Shown in pieces: positions 6,771-13,652 of a stretch of 45,454 bases of DNA. Numbering within the stretch: the stretch's first letter is position 1; the number at the start of each line of letters is the position of its first letter. A program made the translations under genes and the position numbers. The notes under the pieces are model-generated. The model had not been told where the DNA came from and did no database searches. It saw nothing but the letters and a program-made list of their open reading frames with translations. This stretch comes from Hymenobacter rubidus (GTDB lineage: Bacteria > Bacteroidota > Bacteroidia > Cytophagales > Hymenobacteraceae): NCBI RefSeq assembly GCF_016734815.1, contig NZ_JAERQF010000041.1, positions 1-45,454 of the forward strand. Reading direction: 5' to 3'.

Positions 6771-8831
6771 TTACCAGATTTTCGAGCGGTCAGCCGCCGC
6801 GCGCATCATCTTGTTGCCTTCCTGGCAGCCGAAGGCTTTGTAGAACTCCGGCATGTTCATCAGCGGTCCGTTGGTGCGGTACATGGCCGGCGAGTGCGGG
6901 TCGGTCTGCACTTGCTGGCGGATGTACTCGTCGCGGGTGTTGGTGCGCCAAATCTGGCCATAAGCCAGGAAAAAGCGCTGCTCCGGCGTGAAGCCGTCAA
7001 TTTTTTGCCCGGCTTTGGCCTGCGGGGTTTTCTCAAAGGCCTGGTAAGCAATGGTGAGGCCGCCGAGGTCGGCCAGGTTTTCGCCCATGGTCAGCTTGCC
7101 GTTCACGTGCACCGAGTCGAGGGGCGAAAACGCATCGAACTGCTTGCCGACAATGGCGGCTTTGGCGTTGAATTTCTCCGCATCCTCCTTGGTCCACCAG
7201 TCTTTCAGGTTGCCTTCGGCGTCGTACTGCCGGCCCTGGTCGTCGAAGCCGTGGGTCATTTCGTGGCCAATCACGGCCCCGATGCCGCCGTAGTTCACGG
7301 CATCATCGGCCTTGGGGTCGAAGAACGGCGGCTGCAAAATGCCGGCCGGGAACACGATTTCGTTCATCGGCGGGTTGTAGTAGGCGTTCACCGTGGGCGG
7401 CGTCATGCCCCACTCGTTGCGGTCGATGGGGTGGCCGAAGTGCTTGATTTGGTCCTCGTTGGCCCACACGCGGGCAGCCAGCAAGTTGTTCAGGTAGCTC
7501 TCGCGGCTCACGTTCAGGCTCGAATAGTCCTTCCACTTGTCGGGGTAGCCAATTTTCACCGTGAAGGCATTGAGCTTTTTCAGGGCTTCCTTTTTGGTGG
7601 CGGCGCTCATCCAGTCGGTAGATTGAATGCGTTCGGCATAGGCCACGCGCAGGTTCTCAATCATTTGCTTGGCGCGGGCCTTGGCCGCGGGCGAGAAAGC
7701 TTTGTCTACATACAGCTGGCCGAACGCCTCGCCCAGGGCGCGGTCCGTCGACTGCAGCATGCGCTTCCAGCGGGGCTGCTGCTTTTTGGCGCCGGTCAGC
7801 GTTTGGGCAAATTTGAAAGCTTCGTCGCCGTAAGCCTTGGGCAGCGCGGCGGTCACGCTGCTCACCAGGTGCCAGCGCAGGTACTGCTTCTGGTCGGCAA
7901 TGGGCTCTTCCTTCAGCATGGTGCTCACTTCTTTGAGGAAGTCGGGCTGGCCCACAATCACTTCTTTGGCGGCCCCCAGGCCATTTTCCTTCAGCATCAT
8001 GGGGAGGGCCAGGTTGGGGTAGGCGGCGTTGGCCTCGGCCACCGTCATCTTGTTGTAGTTGGCGTAGGGGTCGCGCAGGTCCACGCGGCCTTTGCTGGCT
8101 TTGGCCAGGCGCGTTTCGATGCGCTGCACGGCAGCGGCATTGGCTTTGGCCGCGTCGGGGCTGTCACCGAGCATTTTGAAGGTGTTGACCAAATACGCCT
8201 CGTAGGCAGCGCGAATGGCTTTGGAGCGCCCGTCTTCCTTCAGGTAGTAGTCGCGGTCGGGCAGCGAGAGGCCGCCCTGGCCAATCTGCACCGCGTACTG
8301 GGAGCTGATTTTATCGTCCTGGCCCACGCCGGCCCCGTACCACACGTTGCCCGCCTGCGCCTTGGGGTCGGCCAGAAAGCGCTGCATCTCGTTGAGGTCC
8401 TTGATGGCCGCGATGCGGTTCAGGTGCGGCTGCAAATACTTCAGGCCCGCCGCCTCGATGGCCGCCGAGTCCATGGCCGACGCGTAGAAGTCCCCTACTT
8501 TCTGGGCGTTCGAGCCTTTGGGGGCTTTGGCCGCGTTTTTGGCCGCTGCTTCCAGAATGGTGCGCAGGGTGGCGTTGTTGTTGTTGGCGAGTTCGTTGAA
8601 AGAGCCCCAGCGCGATTCAGCCGCCGGAATCGGGTTGTTTTTCAACCAGTTGCCCGAAGCGTAGTGAAAGAAGTCCTCGCAAGGCTTCACCGACGGGTCG
8701 ATGTTGGCAATGGTGATGCCGACGCCTTTCTGCGGGGGCGTGGTGGGCGGGCCCGCCGAAACCAGGGCCGCCGCGCCGCCCAAACCTAGTACGGCCAAAC
8801 CCAGCCGCCGAGCAATAGAAATTGAAAACAT
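6771..8831 (-). CDS. M13-family zinc metallopeptidase (neprilysin/PepO-like), copy 2
   Basis: The 686-residue secreted M13 peptidase shares its whole architecture with copy 1. HEMTH is at residues 523-527, ENLADLGGL follows, NAYYN precedes, and the C-terminus is KIW. Long stretches around the active site are identical to copy 1. The N-termini differ: this copy has a hydrophobic signal sequence (RRLGLAVLGLGGAAALVSA) and a short Pro/Thr linker where copy 1 has a long charged one. The pattern indicates tandem duplication, possibly with gene conversion across the catalytic domain. Role: hydrolysis of oligopeptides outside the cytoplasm; natural substrates unknown. Confidence 0.95.
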   Translation of the reverse strand: MFSISIARRLGLAVLGLGGAAALVSAGPPTTPPQKGVGITIANIDPSVKPCEDFFHYASGNWLKNNPIPAAESRWGSFNELANNNNATLRTILEAAAKNAAKAPKGSNAQKVGDFYASAMDSAAIEAAGLKYLQPHLNRIAAIKDLNEMQRFLADPKAQAGNVWYGAGVGQDDKISSQYAVQIGQGGLSLPDRDYYLKEDGRSKAIRAAYEAYLVNTFKMLGDSPDAAKANAAAVQRIETRLAKASKGRVDLRDPYANYNKMTVAEANAAYPNLALPMMLKENGLGAAKEVIVGQPDFLKEVSTMLKEEPIADQKQYLRWHLVSSVTAALPKAYGDEAFKFAQTLTGAKKQQPRWKRMLQSTDRALGEAFGQLYVDKAFSPAAKARAKQMIENLRVAYAERIQSTDWMSAATKKEALKKLNAFTVKIGYPDKWKDYSSLNVSRESYLNNLLAARVWANEDQIKHFGHPIDRNEWGMTPPTVNAYYNPPMNEIVFPAGILQPPFFDPKADDAVNYGGIGAVIGHEMTHGFDDQGRQYDAEGNLKDWWTKEDAEKFNAKAAIVGKQFDAFSPLDSVHVNGKLTMGENLADLGGLTIAYQAFEKTPQAKAGQKIDGFTPEQRFFLAYGQIWRTNTRDEYIRQQVQTDPHSPAMYRTNGPLMNMPEFYKAFGCQEGNKMMRAAADRSKIW

Positions 8832-8996
8832 GAAATGAAAATTGGTTGAAAATTATGCCGTGAAGTTAAGGACCCGGGGCCTTTGGGGAGGTTGCACCAA
8901 CGCGGCCGCACTGGCACGTGGTTCCGGCAAAGGGCCTGCGGCACCGGCAGGAAGAACTTTTTCGTTCAACGCCCCGGCCGCCCGTAACTTGCGCCC

Positions 8997-10349
8997 ATGC
9001 CGCTCTACAACCGCCGCCCCGAGCTTTTGCCCCTCACGCCCCCGCCGCCCCTGGGCCTGACGGACTTGCTGAGCCGCGTGCGCCTGGCTCTGCAGCAGCA
9101 ACTGGCCGACTCCTACTGGGTGGTGGCCGAAGTGGCCGAGCTCAGCCTGCCGCGCTTTGCCGGCGCCCATTGCTACCTCACCCTCACCGAGCAAACCACC
9201 GACGGCCGCGGCACGCCCCTCAAGGCCCAGGCCCGCGCCACGCTCTGGAGCCAGCGCTACCAGCAGCTGGCCCCGGCGTTTGAGCGCGCCACCGGGCAGC
9301 CCCTGCGCGCGGGGCTCAAGCTGCTGCTGCGCGTGCAGGTGCGCTTTCACGAGCAGTACGGCCTGAGCCTCGACATCGTGGCCATTGACCCCAGCTACAC
9401 CGTGGGCGAGCTGGCCCTGCAACGCCTGAACACCCTGCGGCGGCTGGAATCCAAAGGCTTGCTGGAACGGCAAAAAAGCCTTACCCTTCCCCTGGCCCCT
9501 CAGCGGCTTGCGGTTATTTCCTCACCCACAGCCGCGGGCTTCCAGGATTTTGTGCAGCACCTACGGGAAGCGCCCTACGATTTTGCCCTTACCCTGTTTC
9601 CGGCCACCATGCAGGGCGACGAGGCCCCGGCCAGCATTCGGGCCGCGCTGGATGGCGTGCGCGTCCGGCGCGGGCAGTTCGATGCCGTCGTCATCATTCG
9701 CGGGGGCGGCGGCCGCACCGATTTGCTGGCCTTTGACGAATACGGCCTGGCCGCGGCCGTGGGCGCTTTTCCCCTGCCGGTTCTCACCGGCATCGGCCAC
9801 GAGCGCGACGAGGCCGTGGTGGACCTTACCGCCCACCGCGCCCTTAAAACGCCCACGGCCGTGGCGGCCTTTCTGGTAGAGCGGCTGGCCCGGCTGGAAG
9901 GCGCTCTGCTGGGCTACGGCGAGCAGGTGGCCGCCCTGGTGCGGCGCCAACTGGGCCAGCATCACGCCCGCCTGCAGCAGCTCAGCGGGCGCAGCCGCTA
10001 CGCGGCCCATCGCCAGCTCGATGCGGCCCAGGAGGCCTTGCTGGTCCGCGCCCGCCAGGCGGTGCAAGGCCCCCGCGAGCAACTCCGCCAGCTGGGGCTG
10101 GGACTGGAGCGCTTCCGGCACCAACTGTCCCGGGCCGCCCGCCGCGCCCTGGCCCGGGAGCAGTGTAGCCTGCGTCAGCACGGGCGGCGGCTGCTCAAGC
10201 GCTTTAGCCGCCACCACCAGCGCCGACGCGAGGCCCTGTTGCGCCGCCGCTTTCAGCTGCAGCTGGCCCTGGAGCGGCACCTGCACCGCACCGAACTGCG
10301 CCTTTATCAATTAATAAGCAGCAATGAGCAGCGGACAGTCCGCCGTTAG
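8997..10349 (+). CDS. xseA: Exodeoxyribonuclease VII large subunit
   Basis: The 450-residue protein has an OB-fold domain at the N-terminus (about residues 20-140, YWVVAEVAELSLPRFAGAHCYLTL). The catalytic region follows with AVISSPTAAGFQDF, the glycine-rich IIRGGGGRTDLLAFDEYGLA segment and GIGHERDEAVVDLTAH. A long arginine-rich helical region forms the C-terminus. Exonuclease VII degrades single-stranded DNA in both directions; XseA is the catalytic subunit and binds several XseB copies. xseB follows 49 bp downstream, with a short repeat in the gap, so the two are probably co-transcribed. Length matches the family. Confidence 0.95.
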   Translation: MPLYNRRPELLPLTPPPPLGLTDLLSRVRLALQQQLADSYWVVAEVAELSLPRFAGAHCYLTLTEQTTDGRGTPLKAQARATLWSQRYQQLAPAFERATGQPLRAGLKLLLRVQVRFHEQYGLSLDIVAIDPSYTVGELALQRLNTLRRLESKGLLERQKSLTLPLAPQRLAVISSPTAAGFQDFVQHLREAPYDFALTLFPATMQGDEAPASIRAALDGVRVRRGQFDAVVIIRGGGGRTDLLAFDEYGLAAAVGAFPLPVLTGIGHERDEAVVDLTAHRALKTPTAVAAFLVERLARLEGALLGYGEQVAALVRRQLGQHHARLQQLSGRSRYAAHRQLDAAQEALLVRARQAVQGPREQLRQLGLGLERFRHQLSRAARRALAREQCSLRQHGRRLLKRFSRHHQRRREALLRRRFQLQLALERHLHRTELRLYQLISSNEQRTVRR

Positions 10350-10391
10350 GGAAATTGCTCATTGCTCATTGCTCATTGCTCATTGCTAATT
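10317..10391. repeat. ATTGCTC tandem repeat with inverted partner, in the xseA-xseB gap
   Basis: Four copies of ATTGCTC plus an ATTGCTA run from 10354 to 10388. An inverted, imperfect counterpart (TTAATAAGCAGCAATGAGCA) overlaps the 3' end of xseA. The layout resembles the CATTCCTCATT arrays at 24555-24630 and 27311-27348: short repeats read as an imperfect hairpin inside an operon gap. It is too short and lacks spacers, so it is not CRISPR. Confidence 0.7.
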
Positions 10392-10398
10392 AAAAAAC

Positions 10399-10698
10399 AT
10401 GACCTACCGCGAAGCTATTGAAGAGCTCGAAACCATTCTCCGGGCCCTCGAAACCGATGCCGTGGACGTAGACGACCTTACCTCCCGCGTCGAACGCTCG
10501 GCGGAACTCATTCGGCTCTGCCGCCACAAGCTGCGCCACGCCGAAGCCTCCCTCGACCGCGTGTTCGACACGCTGGACGACGAAGAAGAGGCCGATGAAC
10601 TAGCTGAGGATGAGGACGAAGAAGCCGATGAGGAGGAAGATGACGAGGCCGATGATGAGCACGACGACCTGCCGGGAGGGCCCGGCCGGGCGTGGTAA
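10399..10698 (+). CDS. xseB: Exodeoxyribonuclease VII small subunit with acidic tail
   Basis: The first 60 residues form the two-helix XseB fold (YREAIEELETILRALE ... VDVDDLTSRVERSAELIRLCRHKL). In exonuclease VII several XseB subunits coat the XseA helical arm. The remaining 35-40 residues are almost entirely Glu/Asp, a low-complexity acidic tail longer than in enterobacterial XseB (total 99 against about 80 residues). The gene is directly downstream of xseA. Confidence 0.93.
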   Translation: MTYREAIEELETILRALETDAVDVDDLTSRVERSAELIRLCRHKLRHAEASLDRVFDTLDDEEEADELAEDEDEEADEEEDDEADDEHDDLPGGPGRAW

Positions 10699-10734
10699 TG
10701 TTTTCAATCGTATATCTTTCCCCACCTTGCGCCC

Positions 10735-10742
10735 TATATTTG
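10735..10742 (+). promoter_or_regulatory. Candidate -7 box (TATATTTG)
   Basis: TATATTTG fits TAnnTTTG exactly, 66 bp before the ATG at 10809. A matching -33 TTTG is not seen at normal spacing. It would start a transcript for 10809-11902 separate from xseAB. Confidence 0.45.
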
Positions 10743-10808
10743 GCCCGCTCAATCCAAATCAAACTTTTTTTCATTCAATTTTCATCCCACTCTTATCTCT
10801 TGCACTAT

Positions 10809-11144
10809 ATGCCATTTGATGGTTCTGAAGGCAGCCCTATTGACGCCAACACCGCAGGCGACTGGACCCATGCTTACCAAGCCAGTGTTCCGGGCGACGC
10901 TGCAAAAGCTATGTTTTTTGGTCGGGACATTTTGGAGTCTATCTTAGCTCAGGATGGCTGCAAAGGCATCCGTTTCTATTTTGGGCTTTCCAGCGGTAGT
11001 GTGGACCTTAAGGGCACAATGCAGCTGGTAGCGGTGGGCGCCGACCACGATGAAAACGACCAGCTTGGCGATGGCTTCATCGTGGCTGATGAAGCCACAA
11101 GTTGCCCAAGCGCCTGTAGCCAGCCCAACGTACTGTACAACTAA
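10809..11144 (+). CDS. Small conserved-type hypothetical protein with C-terminal CPxxC motif
   Basis: The protein has 111 residues, no signal peptide and no membrane segment. Its core is FFGRDILESILAQDGCKGIRFYFGL, then QLVAVGADHDENDQ, and an end CPSACSQPN. Cysteines are at 51, 99 and 103. From memory, Bacteroidota encode many short proteins with this pattern (FFG..IL..IL.Q..C.GIR.Y followed by QLV.VG.D and a terminal CP..C), without known function. The start at 10809 is preferred because the upstream in-frame extension to 10692 is hydrophobic and unlike the family. The next gene starts 17 bp after the stop, suggesting a two-gene unit. Codons in this pair are visibly less GC-rich than in neighbouring genes. 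The C-x3-C end could bind metal or form a disulfide, but nothing in the sequence decides this. Confidence 0.72.
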   Translation: MPFDGSEGSPIDANTAGDWTHAYQASVPGDAAKAMFFGRDILESILAQDGCKGIRFYFGLSSGSVDLKGTMQLVAVGADHDENDQLGDGFIVADEATSCPSACSQPNVLYN

Positions 11145-11161
11145 CTTTTGTGCTCCCCGTC

Positions 11162-11902
11162 ATGTCGCCCGAACTGCTGAAGCTACTGTCCACCAGCCTG
11201 ATGTATACCATGCAGGCAAGCGTGTTGGTGCCGATGATTGTGGTGTGGCGGCGGCAGCGGCATTTTCCTGCGGCCATAAAAATCCTGAGCTGGTATGTGT
11301 ATTTATCGGCTTTCTGCTCGATTATGGCGAAGCTTTGCGCAATTTATCTGCACAACAACTTGTTTGTACTAATTGGCTTCAATACCGGCAAGGTTCTGCT
11401 GTTTGCGGCGATGTATGGCTTGGTCATGCCCACTTGGAAGCGCACGATGTGGCTAACAGTGGCCATAGGGTTTATGCTCACTATCAGCACAATGCCTTAT
11501 AACATGATAGTGGCAATGGATGTAGCCCGCGTTGTGCAATGCGCTGTATTGGCTGGGCTTGCCCTGTTGTACATGGACTATACGTTAACCCATTCCGGCT
11601 CAGAACCAGGTTCGCAAAACCCCTATTGGCTGCTGAGTGTGGGACAACTGGTTTATTCAGCTGGCACGGTCACAGGCTTCAGCCTAGATTGGCTGGGACA
11701 AACTTCGGCCGTTATTAATCACCTTGAATTTCTTTGCGTTGCGGGCAGTGGGCTGGCCTTTAACTACTTTCTAACGCTGGCCTTTTTGCGGGCCAATCGC
11801 ACAGAACCCACCGAAACGCCTGCCCCGCCGGTTGCCGGAGAGCAAGTCGGGCTGCCGCCAAGCCTGGGAAATGCCAAGCCCGTGTACGGCCTTGAACAAT
11901 AA
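11162..11902 (+). CDS. Seven-helix integral membrane protein of unknown function
   Basis: The 246-residue protein has about seven hydrophobic segments separated by short loops (roughly residues 8-30, 40-60, 63-83, 92-112, 116-134, 148-170 and 178-200) and a short polar tail. The layout resembles seven-helix sensor modules found without an attached kinase in Bacteroidota. I do not recognise conserved catalytic residues. An in-frame GTG at 11150 is possible, but the ATG at 11162 gives the cleaner N-terminus (MSPELLKLL). It follows the 111-residue protein by 17 bp, and the 3' end is capped by an AT-rich hairpin at 11907-11944. Composition is lower in GC than the surroundings, which may mean a later arrival. 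Confidence 0.7.
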   Translation: MSPELLKLLSTSLMYTMQASVLVPMIVVWRRQRHFPAAIKILSWYVYLSAFCSIMAKLCAIYLHNNLFVLIGFNTGKVLLFAAMYGLVMPTWKRTMWLTVAIGFMLTISTMPYNMIVAMDVARVVQCAVLAGLALLYMDYTLTHSGSEPGSQNPYWLLSVGQLVYSAGTVTGFSLDWLGQTSAVINHLEFLCVAGSGLAFNYFLTLAFLRANRTEPTETPAPPVAGEQVGLPPSLGNAKPVYGLEQ

Positions 11903-11906
11903 TATA

Positions 11907-11944
11907 TTTCATAAATATATAATATCAATTATATATTTATGAAA
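11907..11944. terminator. Perfect AT-rich inverted repeat (15-bp arms)
   Basis: Arms 11907-11921 and 11930-11944 are perfect complements with an 8-nt loop, starting 4 bp after the stop of the membrane protein gene. It has no GC in the stem base and only a weak T-tract, so it may be a 3'-end stabilising hairpin or an operator rather than a classical terminator. Confidence 0.6.
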
Positions 11945-12248
11945 ATTCTTTGCTCACCGCTTTGCTGTCACGGTTTCGCCTGCCATAGCATTCATTCAGC
12001 TTTCTTCCGGCGGATTTTGTAGACAGCCGCTGCTTTTGCCCATCTGCGCGCTTCTGCCTCTATGCCTGCACTTTAAGCACTAAACTGTTTACCTAACTCA
12101 CGTATAAAGCTGCGCCGCTTGCGTCCGGCTGTAACCTAAATTCCGTTGCCTGCGCTACAGGGCGTGCAACCAAGCAAGTTGGCAACCCGAACGGGTTGGG
12201 AATTTCTTTTTTTATTCTTTTGCGCTACCTGTCCGTTCGGGCATTCAT
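11945..12248 (+). other. Gene-free stretch ending in an orphan terminator-like hairpin
   Basis: No protein-coding frame is supported in these 304 bases. Near its end, CAACCC/GGGTTG (12183-12198) forms a 6-bp stem with a GAAC loop, followed by a T-rich tract to about 12220. This is a plausible intrinsic terminator on the plus strand just before the kinase gene. It either stops read-through from 11902 or ends an unannotated small RNA. Confidence 0.5.
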
Positions 12249-13070
12249 GTGACTGACTTTTTACCCTTGTTTCTACTCACTCCTACTTTGCTCTTGCTCG
12301 TGCTCGGGCTGGTGTGGTTTGTGGTACGTTACCAACGGGCACAAATGCGCCAGCAGCAGGAAGTAGCGCAGCTCAAGGAAGCGGCGCAGCAGCAGGCACT
12401 GGCCGCGGCGCTGGTGGCGCAGGAAGACGAACGCCAACGCATTGCCGGCGAATTGCACGACGGCGTGGGCACTATTCTGGCCCTGGCCAAACTGCACCTG
12501 TACGCCCCCGGCAGCCCGCCCTCGCCCGAAGCCGGTGCGCTTATCGACCAGGCGGTGGCCGAAGTGCGCCGCATCTCGCGCAACCTTCAGCCCGCTACGC
12601 TCCAGCAACTGGGGTTGGCGCAGGCCTTGCGGGCGCTGGTGCAGGCCGTGCCGAGCGACAGCGGCCCCGAAGTACGCCTGGAGCAGGACACCCCGCTGGG
12701 CCGGCTCATTCCGCCCCACGAGCTGATGGTGTACCGCATTGCCCAGGAACTCCTCACCAACGGCCTGCTGCATGCCGAAGCGGCCCACATTGTGCTGCGG
12801 GTGGCCTCGGTGCCCGGCCAGCTCACCCTCACTTATTCCGACGATGGCCAGGGTTTCGACCTGGCCGACCTGGAAGAACTGCCGCCTCCCGGCCCCCACG
12901 GGCAGCCCGTGGGCATGGGGCTCATCAATCTGCGCAGCCGCGTGGCGGTACTCGGCGGGCAGTTGCACTACCATTCCGAACCTGGCGTTGGCACCCGTGT
13001 CGAAGCCCTATTGCCCGTTACGCTGTTGCCAGCGGGCACGCCCACCCCTACTTTTTCACTCAACTCATGA
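12249..13070 (+). CDS. NarL-type sensor histidine kinase (HisKA_3 + HATPase)
   Basis: The 273-residue kinase has one N-terminal membrane helix (residues about 5-25, LPLFLLTPTLLLLVLGLVWFV) and a short coiled-coil linker. The HisKA_3 dimerisation domain has the phosphoacceptor His70 in ERQRIAGELHDGVG. The ATP-binding domain has the N box (QELLTNGLLHA), a DDGQGFD G1 box and GMGLINLRSR. It has no periplasmic or PAS sensory domain, so input must come through the membrane helix or a partner. The start codon is GTG at 12249; the ATG two bases earlier is out of frame and closed at once. The gene overlaps the response regulator by 4 bp (ATGA), so the two are translationally coupled. Confidence 0.92.
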   Translation: MTDFLPLFLLTPTLLLLVLGLVWFVVRYQRAQMRQQQEVAQLKEAAQQQALAAALVAQEDERQRIAGELHDGVGTILALAKLHLYAPGSPPSPEAGALIDQAVAEVRRISRNLQPATLQQLGLAQALRALVQAVPSDSGPEVRLEQDTPLGRLIPPHELMVYRIAQELLTNGLLHAEAAHIVLRVASVPGQLTLTYSDDGQGFDLADLEELPPPGPHGQPVGMGLINLRSRVAVLGGQLHYHSEPGVGTRVEALLPVTLLPAGTPTPTFSLNS

Positions 13071-13480
13071 CCTCTCCCACCTCCGCTGCGGGCGCCGTTC
13101 CCGTGCGCCTGGCCATCGTCGACGACCACATTCTGTTTCGCAAAGGTCTGCGGGCACTGCTCAGCGGGTATGCGGGCATCGAGGTGGTGTGCGAAGCCGG
13201 CAACGGCCAGGAACTGCTGGAACTGCTTGACCAGGGCAGCAGCCCCAACGTGATTCTGATGGACATGCAAATGCCCATCCTCGATGGCCTGCAAACCACC
13301 CGGCTGCTGCGCACCCAGTTTCCGGCCGTGCGCGTGGTCATCATCTCCATGCACGACGACCCCTCCCTGGTGAGCACCGTGCTGGCCGAAGGCGCTCACA
13401 GCTACTTGGTAAAAAACACTTCACCGGAAGAGATGCGCAGCGCGGTATTGGCCGCTGCGGCCGCCGGCGCTCGCAAATAG
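13067..13480 (+). CDS. Receiver-only response regulator of NarL/FixJ lineage
   Basis: The 137-residue protein consists of an N-terminal tail and one receiver domain. The acidic pair is Asp19/Asp20 (VDDHILFRKGLRALL) and the phosphoacceptor is Asp66 in VILMDMQMP. The switch segment is IISMHDD and the conserved lysine is in YLVKNTSPEEM. The sequence is clearly of the type normally followed by a LuxR/GerE helix-turn-helix. Here the frame ends with GARK-stop right after the last receiver helix, and no helix-turn-helix is encoded before the terminator at 13516. The regulator therefore either signals by protein contact or is a truncated gene. It is coupled to the kinase by a 4-bp overlap. Confidence 0.9.
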   Translation: MTSPTSAAGAVPVRLAIVDDHILFRKGLRALLSGYAGIEVVCEAGNGQELLELLDQGSSPNVILMDMQMPILDGLQTTRLLRTQFPAVRVVIISMHDDPSLVSTVLAEGAHSYLVKNTSPEEMRSAVLAAAAAGARK

Positions 13481-13515
13481 CTAAAAAGCTGGGCAGCGCC
13501 CACCGAAACAAGAAA

Positions 13516-13544
13516 GGCCATGCCGCACGTAGCGCGGCATGGCC
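13516..13544. terminator. Strong bidirectional intrinsic terminator
   Basis: GGCCATGCCGC (13516-13526) and GCGGCATGGCC (13534-13544) form an 11-bp perfect stem with a 7-nt loop. A CTTTGCTT tract follows on the plus strand and a TTTCTTGTTT tract on the minus strand. It serves the two-component pair on the left and the TonB-dependent receptor gene on the right. Confidence 0.88.
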
Positions 13545-13652
13545 CTTTGCTTCTACCGAAGCTGTTCAGGAAGGGCGCCAGACCGGGAAGAACCGACTTC
13601 CTAAACCGCTTCATCGTAAGTGTGCGGGGTACTTCCCTGCGCAGCCCAACGC

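Noticed and set aside
4588..8789. Very long open frames on the plus strand opposite both M13 peptidases
   Set aside because: They are antisense by-products of high third-position GC. Their translations are His/Val/Gly-rich without family features, whereas the minus strand encodes clear M13 enzymes.
10354..10388. CRISPR-like array
   Set aside because: Seven-base units without spacers; no cas genes.
12314..13480. A single 388-residue frame ending in the receiver domain
   Set aside because: Only its last 137 residues are real. The first part is an out-of-frame reading of the kinase gene, and the true start is the ATGA overlap at 13067.
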